Shown: positions 1 through 8,147 of the stretch, one piece after another
How positions within the stretch are numbered: position 1 is the first letter of the stretch
Layout of the letters: every line of letters starts with the position of its first letter
Source: Microbacteriaceae bacterium
GTDB lineage: Bacteria; Actinomycetota; Actinomycetes; Actinomycetales; Microbacteriaceae
Assembly: GCA_009780695.1 (NCBI GenBank)
Contig: WQZN01000013.1
Coordinates: 1 to 64,000, forward strand
Length of the DNA: 64,000 bases
Direction of reading: 5' to 3'
Translations under genes and position numbers: made by a program
The notes under the pieces: generated by a model
Told to the model about the DNA's origin: nothing
The model's input: the letters and a program-made list of their open reading frames with translations, nothing else
Database searches by the model: none

Positions 1-39
1 CTGCTCCACACCTCCACTCACTTACAGGAGAAAGCCAAC

Positions 40-420
40 ATGGCACGTCTTGCAGGCGTTGACATCCCGCGCGAGAAGCGCGTGGAGATCGCACTGACGT
101 ACATCTACGGTGTCGGTCGCACCCGGTCTCTCGAGACCCTCGCCGCCACCGGCATCTCGGGGGACATCCGGGTCAAGGACCTGACCGACGACCAGCTCGT
201 CGCCCTCCGCGACTACATCGAAGGCACCTTCAAGGTCGAGGGTGACCTCCGCCGCGAGGTCCAGGCCGACATCCGTCGCAAGGTCGAGATCGGCTCCTAC
301 GAGGGTCTGCGCCACCGCCGTGGCCTCCCGGTGCGCGGTCAGCGCACCAAGACGAACGCTCGCACCCGTAAGGGCCCGAAGCGCACCGTCGCCGGCAAGA
401 AGAAGGCCGGCCGCAAGTAA
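40..420 (+). CDS. rpsM: 30S ribosomal protein S13
   Basis: Small-subunit head protein that contacts 16S rRNA and the P-site tRNA and forms the bridge to the large subunit. The 126-residue protein starts [14 protein letters not shown], carries the family's IYGVGRTRS helix-hairpin-helix segment, the [13 protein letters not shown] motif and a Lys/Arg-rich tail, and has the usual family length. The ATG is preceded by an AGGAG ribosome binding site at the left edge of the window. It is the first gene of an rpsM-rpsK pair followed by rpoA and rplQ, the standard end of the actinobacterial ribosomal superoperon. The upstream part of the operon lies outside the window. Confidence 0.98.
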   Translation: MARLAGVDIPREKRVEIALTYIYGVGRTRSLETLAATGISGDIRVKDLTDDQLVALRDYIEGTFKVEGDLRREVQADIRRKVEIGSYEGLRHRRGLPVRGQRTKTNARTRKGPKRTVAGKKKAGRK

Positions 421-453
421 TCGCGGGCCCACGGATTCAGGAGAGATACACAA

Positions 454-855
454 ATGGCTGCACCTAAGTCGGCTGCTGCGCGTAAGCCGCGCCGCAAGGA
501 GAAGAAGAACATCGCCGTGGGCCAGGCCCACATCAAGAGCACCTTCAACAACACCATCGTGTCGATCACCGACACGACCGGTGCTGTGATCAGCTGGGCC
601 TCCTCGGGTGGCGTCGGCTTCAAGGGCTCGCGCAAGTCGACCCCGTTCGCCGCGCAGCTCGCGGCCGAGTCGGCCGCGCGCCAGGCGCAGGAGCACGGCA
701 TGAAGAAGGTCGACGTCTTCGTCAAGGGCCCGGGCTCGGGTCGCGAGACCGCCATCCGCTCGCTCCAGGCCGCCGGCCTCGAGGTGGGCTCGATCACCGA
801 CGTGACGCCGCAGGCGCACAACGGTGCGCGCCCCCCGAAGCGTCGTCGCGTCTAA
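454..855 (+). CDS. rpsK: 30S ribosomal protein S11
   Basis: Small-subunit platform protein at the mRNA exit region. The 133-residue product has an Ala/Lys-rich N-terminus, then the family segments [27 protein letters not shown] and [15 protein letters not shown], and the basic PPKRRRV end. A GGAGAG site precedes the ATG, 33 bp after rpsM. rpsD does not lie between rpsK and rpoA, as it does in mycobacteria; this shorter order is also seen in other actinobacteria such as Streptomyces. A perfect hairpin follows the stop. Confidence 0.98.
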   Translation: MAAPKSAAARKPRRKEKKNIAVGQAHIKSTFNNTIVSITDTTGAVISWASSGGVGFKGSRKSTPFAAQLAAESAARQAQEHGMKKVDVFVKGPGSGRETAIRSLQAAGLEVGSITDVTPQAHNGARPPKRRRV

Positions 856-868
856 CTAGGACACTGTC

Positions 869-900
869 GATGCGGATGCCTCTCGCGAGGCATCCGCATC
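869..900 (+). terminator. perfect 14-bp stem hairpin after rpsK
   Basis: GATGCGGATGCCTC and GAGGCATCCGCATC form a perfect stem around a TCGC loop, 13 bp after the rpsK stop. No T-run follows, so it may attenuate or protect mRNA ends rather than fully terminate before rpoA. The stem is built on the GGATGCC word that is common across the window. Confidence 0.6.
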
Positions 901-980
901 GGAACGCTCAACACAAAATTCCATAACTCCACTTCACGCAAAGGGTCATATAGCGGACCCCGAGCCGAAAGGAATCAACA

Positions 981-1967
981 GTGCTCATTGCACAGCGTCC
1001 TACTCTGACCGAGGAGTCGATCTCGGAGCACCGCTCGCGGTTCATCATCGAGCCGCTCGAGCCGGGCTTCGGCTACACTCTCGGCAACTCGCTCCGCCGC
1101 ACGCTGCTCTCGTCGATCCCGGGCGCTGCGGTCACGAGCATCCGCATCGACGGCGTTCTGCACGAGTTCAGCACGGTGCCGGGCGTCAAGGAGGATGTCA
1201 CCGAGATCATCCTCAACATCAAGGGCCTGGTCGTCTCCAGCGAGCACGACGAGCCCATCACCGCGTACCTGCGCAAGCAGGGTGCCGGCGAGGTCACCGC
1301 CGCGGACATCTCCGCGCCGGCCGGTGTCGAGATCCACAACCCGGAGCTCGTCATCGCGACGCTCAACGACAAGGCGAAGCTCGAGGTCGAGCTGACCGTC
1401 GAGCGCGGCCGCGGCTACGTCTCGGCGCAGCAGAACCGCAACGAGTTCAGCGAGGCCGGTCAGATCCCCGTCGACTCGATCTACTCGCCCGTGCTCAAGG
1501 TCACCTACCGCGTCGAGGCGACGCGTGCCGGTGAGCGCACCGACTTCGACCGCCTCGTGGTCGACGTCGAGACCAAGCCGGCGATCAGCCCGCGCGACGC
1601 GATCGCGTCGGCCGGTCGCACGCTCGTCGAGCTGTTCGGTCTCGCCCGCGAGCTGAACAACCAGGCCGAGGGCATCGAGATCGGCCCGGCGCCGGTCGAC
1701 GCCGTCCTCAGCTCCGAGCTGTCGATGCCCATCGAGGACCTCGACCTCTCGGTGCGCTCGTACAACTGCCTCAAGCGCGAGGGCATCAACACCGTCAGCG
1801 AGCTGGTCTCCCTCTCGGAGACGCAGCTCATGAACATCCGCAACTTCGGTCAGAAGTCGGTGGATGAGGTCAAGGAGAAGCTGACGGAAATGGGCCTGTC
1901 GCTCAAGGACTCGGTCCCCGGGTTCGACGGCGCCCACTTCTACAGCGGCTTCGAGGACGAGAACTAA
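981..1967 (+). CDS. rpoA: DNA-directed RNA polymerase subunit alpha
   Basis: Scaffold for RNA polymerase assembly; the C-terminal domain touches promoter UP elements and activators. The 328-residue protein has the N-terminal dimerisation domain (roughly residues 1-230, with [17 protein letters not shown]) and the alpha-CTD (about 250-310, [13 protein letters not shown] and [16 protein letters not shown]), then a short acidic end. The GTG start is set by AAAGGAAT just upstream. About 80 bp of A/T-richer sequence separates it from the hairpin after rpsK and could hold a promoter, but I could not define clear -35/-10 boxes. Confidence 0.98.
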   Translation: MLIAQRPTLTEESISEHRSRFIIEPLEPGFGYTLGNSLRRTLLSSIPGAAVTSIRIDGVLHEFSTVPGVKEDVTEIILNIKGLVVSSEHDEPITAYLRKQGAGEVTAADISAPAGVEIHNPELVIATLNDKAKLEVELTVERGRGYVSAQQNRNEFSEAGQIPVDSIYSPVLKVTYRVEATRAGERTDFDRLVVDVETKPAISPRDAIASAGRTLVELFGLARELNNQAEGIEIGPAPVDAVLSSELSMPIEDLDLSVRSYNCLKREGINTVSELVSLSETQLMNIRNFGQKSVDEVKEKLTEMGLSLKDSVPGFDGAHFYSGFEDEN

Positions 1968-2015
1968 GGTTCTCGCCCCTTCGACTACCACCCTTTTCAC
2001 TAACGGAGAAACACC

Positions 2016-2546
2016 ATGCCCAAGCCCACCAAGGGCCCCCGCCTCGGAGGCGGCCCCGCCCACGAGCGCCTTCTGCTCGCGAACCTGGCCGCCAGCCTGT
2101 TCACCCACAAGTCGATCCAGACGACCGAGGCCAAGGCCAAGCGCCTGCGCCCCATCGCCGAGCGCCTGGTGACCTTCGCGAAGCGCGGCGACCTGCACGC
2201 CCGTCGTCGCGTCCTCGCCGTGATCAAGGACAAGGCGGTCGTGCACGAGCTGTTCACGCAGATCGCGCCGCTCGTCGCCGAGCGTGAGGGCGGCTACACC
2301 CGCATCATCAAGACCGGCTACCGCAAGGGCGACAACGCCCCCATGGCCGTGATCGAGCTCGTCCTCGAGCCCGTCGCGCCCAAGGTGAAGAAGGCCAAGC
2401 CGGCCGCCGCCCCCGCCGAGCAGACCAAGGCCGAGGAGGCGGAGGTCGTCGAGACCGAGGCCGTCGAGACCGAGGCCGCTGAGGCGCCCGCGGAGGAGAC
2501 CGAGGCCGCCGAGGCTGAGGCTCCCGCCGAGGAGGAGGCCGAGTAA
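2016..2546 (+). CDS. rplQ: 50S ribosomal protein L17 with acidic C-terminal tail
   Basis: Large-subunit protein near the peptide exit tunnel. The first ~120 residues are the normal L17 core ([36 protein letters not shown]-like [20 protein letters not shown]). Residues ~125-176 are an Ala/Glu-rich low-complexity tail with repeated [17 protein letters not shown]-type units, making the protein 176 aa rather than the roughly 120 aa of compact bacterial L17. Acidic L17 tails are known in actinobacteria, so this is a lineage feature. Good GGAG site upstream. A strong hairpin follows and ends the operon. Confidence 0.97.
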   Translation: MPKPTKGPRLGGGPAHERLLLANLAASLFTHKSIQTTEAKAKRLRPIAERLVTFAKRGDLHARRRVLAVIKDKAVVHELFTQIAPLVAEREGGYTRIIKTGYRKGDNAPMAVIELVLEPVAPKVKKAKPAAAPAEQTKAEEAEVVETEAVETEAAEAPAEETEAAEAEAPAEEEAE

Positions 2547-2575
2547 CACCGGCTTCTCGCGTCCAGACGCATTCG

Positions 2576-2610
2576 GAACGCCCCGCACCCGCAAGGGTCG
2601 CGGGGCGTTC
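2576..2610 (+). terminator. rplQ operon terminator hairpin
   Basis: GAACGCCCCGC pairs perfectly with GCGGGGCGTTC, with an inner ACCC-GCAA-GGGT stem-loop and one bulged C. It lies 30 bp after rplQ and is the likely end of the ribosomal/alpha operon transcript. Confidence 0.8.
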
Positions 2611-2644
2611 TGCGTGGTGCGTGACACCGCTGCGCGGACAGAAT

Positions 2645-3046
2645 ATGAACATGACGGATGCCGGAAGCCGCTGCCCCTGCGGGACCGGGCTCGCCTACGG
2701 CGAATGCTGCGGACCGCTGCACACCGGGGAGCGGCGTGCCGCCACGGCCGAGCAGCTCATGCGATCCCGGTACAGCGCCTTCGCCGTGGGGCTCGCCGAC
2801 TATGTGCTGGCGTCGTGGCATCCCTCGACCCGTCCGGCGACCATCGAGCTCGAGGGCGACCTCGTCTGGCGCAGCCTGGACGTCGTCGGGCTCTCGGGCG
2901 GCGGCCCGTTCGACGCGGCCGGCACCGTCGAGTTCCGCGCGATCTGGCGCCAGGGCGCGCAGCGCGGCGTGCTGCACGAGCGCAGCCGCTTCGCGCGCGA
3001 GAACGGCGCGTGGTACTACGTCGACGGCGAACTGCTGCCGGGCTGA
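2645..3046 (+). CDS. YchJ/UPF0225-type SEC-C motif protein
   Basis: Small protein of unknown biochemical role. The N-terminus has a SEC-C zinc-binding signature (CPCGTGLAYGECCGPL) and the rest matches the YchJ/UPF0225 pattern: RSRYSAFAVGLADYVLASWHP, VEFRAIW and ENGAWYYVDG near the end. About 133 residues. The ORF is open from GTG 2621, but ATG 2645 or ATG 2651 is a more natural start because the SEC-C motif should lie within ~10 residues of the N-terminus. It sits alone between the ribosomal operon terminator and truA. The SEC-C cysteines suggest Zn binding; the function is not established. Confidence 0.85.
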   Translation: MNMTDAGSRCPCGTGLAYGECCGPLHTGERRAATAEQLMRSRYSAFAVGLADYVLASWHPSTRPATIELEGDLVWRSLDVVGLSGGGPFDAAGTVEFRAIWRQGAQRGVLHERSRFARENGAWYYVDGELLPG

Positions 3047-3066
3047 GCCGCGCTCCGGCGCGCCGC

Positions 3067-3072
3067 TACGAT
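3067..3072 (+). promoter_or_regulatory. candidate leaderless -10 box of truA
   Basis: TACGAT followed by 7 nt and the ATG at 3080. It overlaps the alternative ATG at 3071, so it argues for the 3080 start. Confidence 0.45.
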
Positions 3073-3079
3073 GAGCGGA

Positions 3080-3955
3080 ATGAGTGATAGCGTACCCACC
3101 GTCCGCATCCGGCTCGACCTCGCCTACGACGGCACCGGCTTCAGCGGCTGGGCGCGGCAGCCGGGCCTGCGCACCGTGCAGGGCGTGCTCGAGGAGGCGC
3201 TCGCGACGCTCTTCACCCGCACCCCGCCCGCGCCCGTCCTCGTCGTCGCCGGGCGCACCGACGCCGGCGTGCACGCGGCCGACCAGGTGGTGCACCTCGA
3301 CCTCACGCCGGAGCAGGTGGCGTCGCTGAGCACGGTGCGCGTCGCGCGCGGTCCGGCCGGGGACGCCGGCGCGGCGGTCGCGTACCGGCTGAACGGCATC
3401 CTCGGCCAGCACACCGATGTCGTCGTCAAGCGGGGCGGCCTCGCGCCGGCCGGCTTCGACGCGCGGTTCTCGGCCGTCTGGCGGCGCTACGAGTACCGCG
3501 TGAGCGATCGGGTCGAGACGCGCGATCCGGCGCAGCGGCATCGCACGCTGTGGTGGCCGAACGAGCTCGACGGCGACGCCATGCACGCGGCCGCGCAGAG
3601 CCTGCTCGGCCTGCACGACTTCGCCGCGTACTGCAAGCCGCGAGAGGGTGCGACGACGATCCGCACCCTGCAGGCCTTCAGCTGGCGCCGTGACGCGTCG
3701 GGAGTGCTCGTCGCGGCCCTCGAGGCCGATGCCTTCTGCCACAGCATGGTGCGGGCGCTGGTCGGCGGTGCGGTCGCCGTGGGGGAGGGGCGGCTCGCGG
3801 CAGCCGACCTCGCGCTCATCCTCGACGTCGGCGAGCGCACGAGCGCCGTCAAGGTCATGGCCGCGAAGGGGCTGACGCTGACGGAGGTCGGCTATCCGGC
3901 CGACGGCGAGCTGGCGGCGCGCGCCGAGGCTACGCGCGCGAGGCGCGCGTTGTGA
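3080..3955 (+). CDS. truA: tRNA pseudouridine synthase A
   Basis: Converts U38-U40 in tRNA anticodon stems to pseudouridine. The catalytic aspartate is in GRTDAGVHA (D61 counted from this start); FSGWARQPG, FDARFSAVWRRYEYR and SMVRALVGG are family motifs. 291 residues. The ORF track starts at ATG 3071, but that ATG lies inside a promoter-like TACGAT box 7 nt before ATG 3080, so I chose 3080. The 3' end overlaps the end of the convergent glycosyltransferase gene by 26 bp. In many actinobacteria truA adjoins rplM; here a three-gene cassette separates them. Confidence 0.95.
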   Translation: MSDSVPTVRIRLDLAYDGTGFSGWARQPGLRTVQGVLEEALATLFTRTPPAPVLVVAGRTDAGVHAADQVVHLDLTPEQVASLSTVRVARGPAGDAGAAVAYRLNGILGQHTDVVVKRGGLAPAGFDARFSAVWRRYEYRVSDRVETRDPAQRHRTLWWPNELDGDAMHAAAQSLLGLHDFAAYCKPREGATTIRTLQAFSWRRDASGVLVAALEADAFCHSMVRALVGGAVAVGEGRLAAADLALILDVGERTSAVKVMAAKGLTLTEVGYPADGELAARAEATRARRAL

Positions 3956-5237
3956 CTTCGCCGTCGCTCTCGTTGCCGTCGCTCTCGTCGTCGGCCGAGC
4001 GCAGCGGGCCGGATGTCCCGCGCAGCGATCCCAGGGCGTCGCGCACGATGAGCACCGGATAGCCGATGGCGGCGGCGGCGTAGCCGCTCAGCGTGCGGTC
4101 GTAGGGGCCGAAGGCGCGTTTGCGGTCCCAGGCGCGCCGGATCGCCCCGCCGCGGCTCTGACGCTGTGCGGGGCGCTCGGACAGCTCGCCGAGATCGCGC
4201 AGCGTGGCCATCGCGTCGAGCTGCTGCTGCCAGTCGTTGTCGGAGACCGGGTGGAAGTAGTTGTCCTGGCGCCAGCTCGGGTCGACGGCGTGGAAGCGCG
4301 CCGCCACGAGGTCGTCGAAACCGCCGAGCAGGCCGCTGCCGGTGAAGACCAGGTTGATCAGCTCGGCGCTCACCCCGAAGTGGTCGAGGACCAGGCTCGG
4401 GACGCGGGCGGCGATCGCCTCGATCGCGGCAGTGGAGCTCACGGTGAGGAAGCCCACCGCGCGGGCGAGGTGGTCGGACATGGCGCCGCCCTCGACCACG
4501 AGGTTCTTCGGCGCGTTCTTCGGCACGAGCTCGGCGTAGGGGTACTTCTCGCGGTGCGTCTGCCGTTCGCCGGCCTGGGCGCGGACCTTGATGACGACCC
4601 GCAGCCCGGGGTGGGCCGCAGCGGTCTCGACGAGCTTGTCGACGAGGGCCTGCCGGTCGTCGAGCGTCCAGGGCACACCGGGCTGGGCGGCGAAGACGAT
4701 CGAGTCGCGCCCGGCGGCGTCGAACTCGTGCTCGTCGACGTGCTCGAGGAACGGGAGCGTCGCGAGCACGAAGTTGTGGGTCATCCCGCGGGATGCCGCG
4801 AGCGCCTGGTATTCGCGGATCTCGCGGTGGCTGTGCAGCACGAAGAGGTCGGCCTGCGCGCGGCGGAACAGACCCTTGTACTTCGGGGGAGAGGAGATGC
4901 CGGGCAGCCCGGTCATGATGACCGGTCGCGGTCGCACCTTCTGGGTGACCTCGGTGATCACCGCCTCGGAGACGGCGCCGCTCGTCGAGACGAAGACGGC
5001 GTCGTGCCCCTCGGAGCTGAGCTTCTCGACGATCTGCTGCAGGGTCGCGCGCGGCGCGGCATCCGGCCCGAAGGCCGAGCCCGCGAGCGCGGACCCGAGT
5101 TGCGACTCGCTCGCGGCGAGTCGCGATTCGACCGTCACCAGCTCGACGTCCCACTCGTCGGAAGGGAGGTGCGACAGCAGCGCCGCACCCCACTTCACGT
5201 ACGAGTCCGAGTCGACGACCCCCAGCAGGCGCCTCAA
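3930..5237 (-). CDS. DUF6716-type putative glycosyltransferase
   Basis: Probably transfers a nonulosonic acid or related sugar to a surface glycan. The 435-residue protein resembles capsule/polysialyl-type transferases annotated as DUF6716: an N-terminal MRRLLGVVDSDSYVKWGAALL segment, GLPGISSPPKYKG in the middle and VSSTAAIEAIAARVPSLVLDH, which looks like the sugar-nucleotide site of a GT-B fold. The C-terminal ~40 residues are acidic and probably disordered. Start is a TTG 10 bp after the neuB-like stop with GAGG upstream, so it is cotranslated with neuB. The donor is inferred from the neighbouring neuA/neuB-like genes; the acceptor is unknown. Confidence 0.75.
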   Translation of the reverse strand: MRRLLGVVDSDSYVKWGAALLSHLPSDEWDVELVTVESRLAASESQLGSALAGSAFGPDAAPRATLQQIVEKLSSEGHDAVFVSTSGAVSEAVITEVTQKVRPRPVIMTGLPGISSPPKYKGLFRRAQADLFVLHSHREIREYQALAASRGMTHNFVLATLPFLEHVDEHEFDAAGRDSIVFAAQPGVPWTLDDRQALVDKLVETAAAHPGLRVVIKVRAQAGERQTHREKYPYAELVPKNAPKNLVVEGGAMSDHLARAVGFLTVSSTAAIEAIAARVPSLVLDHFGVSAELINLVFTGSGLLGGFDDLVAARFHAVDPSWRQDNYFHPVSDNDWQQQLDAMATLRDLGELSERPAQRQSRGGAIRRAWDRKRAFGPYDRTLSGYAAAAIGYPVLIVRDALGSLRGTSGPLRSADDESDGNESDGEVTTRASRA

Positions 5238-5247
5238 ATCAGCGGCC

Positions 5248-6120
5248 TCAGGCGCCGACGCGGCGGAGCTTGGCCTTGGGGGCCTCTTCGCCCGGGAAGA
5301 CGCGCTTGACGCCGTCGCCCATGGCCTTCTCGATGATGCGGATGTCGCGCACGAGCTTCTCGAGGCCGGCCGGCTCGAGCGAGGCTGCGTGGTCGGAGCC
5401 CCACATCGTGCGGTCGAGGGTGATGTGGCGCTCGACCGCGACGGCGCCGAGAGCGACGGCCGCGATGGAGATCTGCAGGCCCGACTCGTGACCCGAGTAG
5501 CCCACGGGGATGCCGGCGTAGCGACCCTTCAGGGTGTCGATCATGCGCAGGTTCGCCTCCTCCGGGGGAAGCGGGTAGGTCGAGGTCGCGTGCAGCAGGA
5601 TCAGCTTGTCCTTGTCGAAGCGGGCGACGGCGGCGTCGATCTCCTCGATCGTGGACATGCCCGTGGAGAGGATGACGGGCTTGCCGGTCTTCGCGATCGC
5701 GTCGAGCATCTCGATGTCGGTCACCGACGCCGAGGCGATCTTGTAGGCCACCACGTCGATGTCCTCGAGGAAGTCCACCGACGGGACGTCCCACGGCGAT
5801 GCGAACCAGTCCAGGCCCTTCTCGTTCGCGTACGCGCCGATCTCGAGGTACTGGTCCTTGTCGAACTCGACCTTGTAGCGGTACTCGAGGTAGGTCATGT
5901 CGCCCCACGGCGTCGAGCGCGGCTGGTTCTTCATGTGCTCGGGCGTGGCGATCTCGGGGGTGCGCTTCTGGAACTTGACGGCCTGCGCGCCGGCCTCGGC
6001 CGCGACGTCGATGAGCTGCTTCGCGATGTCGACGGAGCCGTTGTGGTTCAGGCCGATCTCGCCGATGACGTAGACGGGCTGGTCGTCGCCGATGGCATGT
6101 GCGCCGATGTGGACGGTCAT
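5248..6120 (-). CDS. NeuB-like nonulosonic acid synthase lacking the SAF domain
   Basis: Expected to condense phosphoenolpyruvate with a hexosamine or mannose-type sugar to make a nonulosonic acid. The TIM-barrel core is intact: EIGLNHNG (E21), AVKFQ (K49), GYSGHESG (H211), VERHITLDR (H232, expected metal ligand) and GSDHAASLEP. The protein is 290 residues and stops right after the usual linker (KAKLRRVGA), so the ~60-residue C-terminal SAF/antifreeze-like domain of sialic acid synthases (usually ~340-350 aa) is absent. Ten bp later the glycosyltransferase begins, so no SAF remnant follows. Good GAAAGG site. The exact sugar product cannot be read from sequence. Confidence 0.85.
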   Translation of the reverse strand: MTVHIGAHAIGDDQPVYVIGEIGLNHNGSVDIAKQLIDVAAEAGAQAVKFQKRTPEIATPEHMKNQPRSTPWGDMTYLEYRYKVEFDKDQYLEIGAYANEKGLDWFASPWDVPSVDFLEDIDVVAYKIASASVTDIEMLDAIAKTGKPVILSTGMSTIEEIDAAVARFDKDKLILLHATSTYPLPPEEANLRMIDTLKGRYAGIPVGYSGHESGLQISIAAVALGAVAVERHITLDRTMWGSDHAASLEPAGLEKLVRDIRIIEKAMGDGVKRVFPGEEAPKAKLRRVGA

Positions 6121-6161
6121 GAATGGCCTTTCGAACTGGTGGTGATGTGAAGTCGGAGGTC

Positions 6162-6878
6162 TCAGGAGGGTTCGCTGCGGGCGATGGCGTCCGCGAGTGC
6201 CAGATCGGCCGGGGTGTCGATCTCGACGGAGTGGCTTTCGTCGGTGACGGCCAGATCGACGCGGCCGAAGAAGCGGAAACCCGCCTCCCGGAAGCCGTCG
6301 ACGCGCATCACGTAGAACGCGCCCGTCTCGACGTATTGTGCCTCACGGTCCTGGCGACGGGGTCGGAACGAGCTGTCGTGGTTGATCGCCGCGGCGCCGG
6401 CATCCGTCTGGCGCCAGAGGAAGGAGTGCGTCTCGGCGGCCGCGAGGACCACGTCGCTCTCGCCGTCGAGCACGCGCTGCACCGCGGCATCGAGGTCGGT
6501 GGGATCGATGAAGGGGCTCGTCGCCTGGATGAAGACGAGGACGTCGGCCGGCAGGCCGTCGGCCTCGAGCACGTCGAGCGCGTGCAGCAGTGCGGACTCG
6601 CTCGACGCGGTATCGCCCGCGATCTCGGCCGGGCGGTCGACGACGATCGCGCCCGCTGCGCGGGCGACCTCGGCGATGTCGGGGCCGTCGGTCGTGACCG
6701 CGACCTCGTCGATGAGGGCGGCCGCGCGGGCGGATGCCACGGCGCGCGCCACGAGCGGCACGCCGCCGACAGGACGGATGTTCTTGCCGGGAACTCCCTT
6801 GGAACCCGCGCGTGCGGGGATCACTGCGACGACCGTCGGAACGTGCCCCTGTTCGGGGCCGTGTTCAGCACGATCCAT
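6162..6878 (-). CDS. NeuA-like acylneuraminate cytidylyltransferase
   Basis: Activates a nonulosonic acid as its CMP-sugar for the transferase two genes downstream. 238 residues with the nucleotide-binding signature IPARAGSKGVPGKN (residues 20-33), VAVTTDG, LVFIQATSP, ETGAFYVM and the C-terminal VEIDTPADLALA. It is the first gene of the three-gene minus-strand unit (neuA-neuB-GT). The start ATG is 6 nt from a TAGTTT box, a leaderless layout. The upstream epimerase and other precursor genes are not in the window, so the precursor must be made elsewhere. Confidence 0.88.
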   Translation of the reverse strand: MDRAEHGPEQGHVPTVVAVIPARAGSKGVPGKNIRPVGGVPLVARAVASARAAALIDEVAVTTDGPDIAEVARAAGAIVVDRPAEIAGDTASSESALLHALDVLEADGLPADVLVFIQATSPFIDPTDLDAAVQRVLDGESDVVLAAAETHSFLWRQTDAGAAAINHDSSFRPRRQDREAQYVETGAFYVMRVDGFREAGFRFFGRVDLAVTDESHSVEIDTPADLALADAIARSEPS

Positions 6879-6884
6879 GCGGCC

Positions 6885-6890
6885 AAACTA
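6885..6890 (-). promoter_or_regulatory. candidate leaderless -10 box of the neuA-neuB-GT operon
   Basis: On the minus strand TAGTTT, 6 nt, then the ATG at 6878. Confidence 0.45.
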
Positions 6891-6981
6891 GGGGCAGCGC
6901 CTGTGTGAAGGCAAACAGCGTCGGCTGTCGCGTGCTCTGAACCGCGCTCGGCGGTCGGGAGCGGACAGCGGGACGGCGGGT

Positions 6982-7010
6982 TTGTCGCTCGCAGCGGCCT
7001 CGGGTAGGAT
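6982..7010 (+). promoter_or_regulatory. sigma-70-type promoter of rplM-rpsI
   Basis: TTGTCG (6982-6987) and TAGGAT (7005-7010) are separated by exactly 17 bp. This gives a leader of about 135 nt before the rplM GTG. Confidence 0.6.
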
Positions 7011-7070
7011 TGATGTTTGGTGTCGTGTGCATGCTGCGCGCGCACCCGAAGTTGAGCCCTCCACCTGTGC

Positions 7071-7106
7071 GTTCCGCTCGATCCGAGTCGGAACTCCCAA
7101 AGGGAG
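7071..7106 (+). promoter_or_regulatory. structured rplM 5' leader (two hairpins)
   Basis: GTTCCG-CTCG-ATC-CGAG-T-CGGAAC (7071-7094) forms a strong stem-loop. It is followed by CTCCC-AAA-GGGAG (7094-7106), which shares C7094, so the two are nearly mutually exclusive. The position in the long leader of an L13 operon suggests an autogenous ribosomal-protein leader, but I did not match it to a known L13 leader. Confidence 0.35.
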
Positions 7107-7151
7107 CGGGATTCACGACCATCCAACTCCGATAAGAAAGCAGCCACTACT

Positions 7152-7598
7152 GTGACGCGTACTTACAGCCCCAAGGCCGGCGAGATCCAGCGCGACTGGG
7201 TCGTCATCGACGCCACCGACGTCGTGCTGGGCCGCCTGGCCAGCCACGCCGCCGCCATCCTGCGCGGCAAGAACAAGCCGACGTTCGCCCCCCACATGGA
7301 CATGGGCGACTTCGTCATCATCATCAACGCCGACAAGGTCGCCCTGACCGGCCAGAAGGCGCTGCAGAAGAAGGCGTACCGCCACTCCGGCTACCCGGGC
7401 GGCCTCAAGGCCGTCGGCTACGCCGAGCTCCTCGAGAAGAACCCGGTCCGCGCCGTCGAGAAGGCGATCCGCGGCATGCTGCCGAAGAACTCCCTCGGCC
7501 GCCAGCAGCTGGGCAAGCTGAAGGTCTACACGGGTGACGTCCACCCGCACCAGGCTCAGCAGCCGAAGCCCTACACCTTCTCGCAGGTCGCTCAGTAA
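7152..7598 (+). CDS. rplM: 50S ribosomal protein L13
   Basis: Early-assembling large-subunit protein. 148 residues with [49 protein letters not shown] and the [10 protein letters not shown] end, all family hallmarks. GTG start. It forms a two-gene operon with rpsI 35 bp downstream. A clear promoter lies at 6982-7010 and the ~135-nt leader is structured. The gene is ancient and conserved; only its left neighbourhood, with the glycan cassette, is unusual. Confidence 0.98.
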   Translation: MTRTYSPKAGEIQRDWVVIDATDVVLGRLASHAAAILRGKNKPTFAPHMDMGDFVIIINADKVALTGQKALQKKAYRHSGYPGGLKAVGYAELLEKNPVRAVEKAIRGMLPKNSLGRQQLGKLKVYTGDVHPHQAQQPKPYTFSQVAQ

Positions 7599-7633
7599 GC
7601 GCCGGAACCTCAAAGACTTAAGGACTGAATCAA

Positions 7634-8119
7634 GTGGCAAAGATCGCTGACCAGATCGAAGAGGCTCCGCAGAGCTTCACGACCGAGACCCCGGCCGCCG
7701 AGGCCGTCGTCGCCCCCCGCCCCGTGCTGAGCGTCCCCGGTGCTGCCGTCGGCCGCCGCAAGGAGGCCATCGCCCGCGTCCGCCTCATCCCCGGCGCCGG
7801 CACCATCACGGTGAACGGCCGCGCATTCGCGGACTACTTCCCCAACAAGCTGCACCAGCAGCTGATCACCGACCCGTTCAAGGTGCTCGACCTCGTCGGC
7901 TCGTACGACGTCGTCGCCCGCATCACCGGCGGCGGCCCCTCGGGCCAGGCGGGCGCCCTGCGCCTCGCGATCGCCCGTGCGCTGAACGAGATCGACCGCG
8001 AGAACAACCGCGCCACCCTGAAGAAGGCCGGCTTCCTCACGCGTGACGCCCGCGTCACCGAGCGCAAGAAGGCCGGTCTCAAGAAGGCCCGCAAGGCCTC
8101 GCAGTTCTCGAAGCGCTAA
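7634..8119 (+). CDS. rpsI: 30S ribosomal protein S9
   Basis: Small-subunit protein whose C-terminal tail reaches the P-site tRNA. 161 residues: an Ala/Pro-rich acidic N-terminal extension of ~30 residues, then [45 protein letters not shown] and the conserved basic end [14 protein letters not shown] start with AAGGACTGAATCAA upstream. The N-terminal extension is usual for actinobacterial S9. It is cotranscribed with rplM, and glmM follows after 28 bp. Confidence 0.98.
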   Translation: MAKIADQIEEAPQSFTTETPAAEAVVAPRPVLSVPGAAVGRRKEAIARVRLIPGAGTITVNGRAFADYFPNKLHQQLITDPFKVLDLVGSYDVVARITGGGPSGQAGALRLAIARALNEIDRENNRATLKKAGFLTRDARVTERKKAGLKKARKASQFSKR

Positions 8120-8147
8120 GCGCAACGGGAACCGGGGCAAGCCTGTC

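Noticed and set aside
901-980. Promoter for rpoA in the A/T-rich gap
   Set aside because: TATAGC-like words exist but no hexamer pair with a 16-19 bp spacer could be found.
5236-5247. Frameshifted SAF domain remnant after neuB
   Set aside because: Only 10 bp separate the neuB stop from the glycosyltransferase start; there is no room for a remnant.
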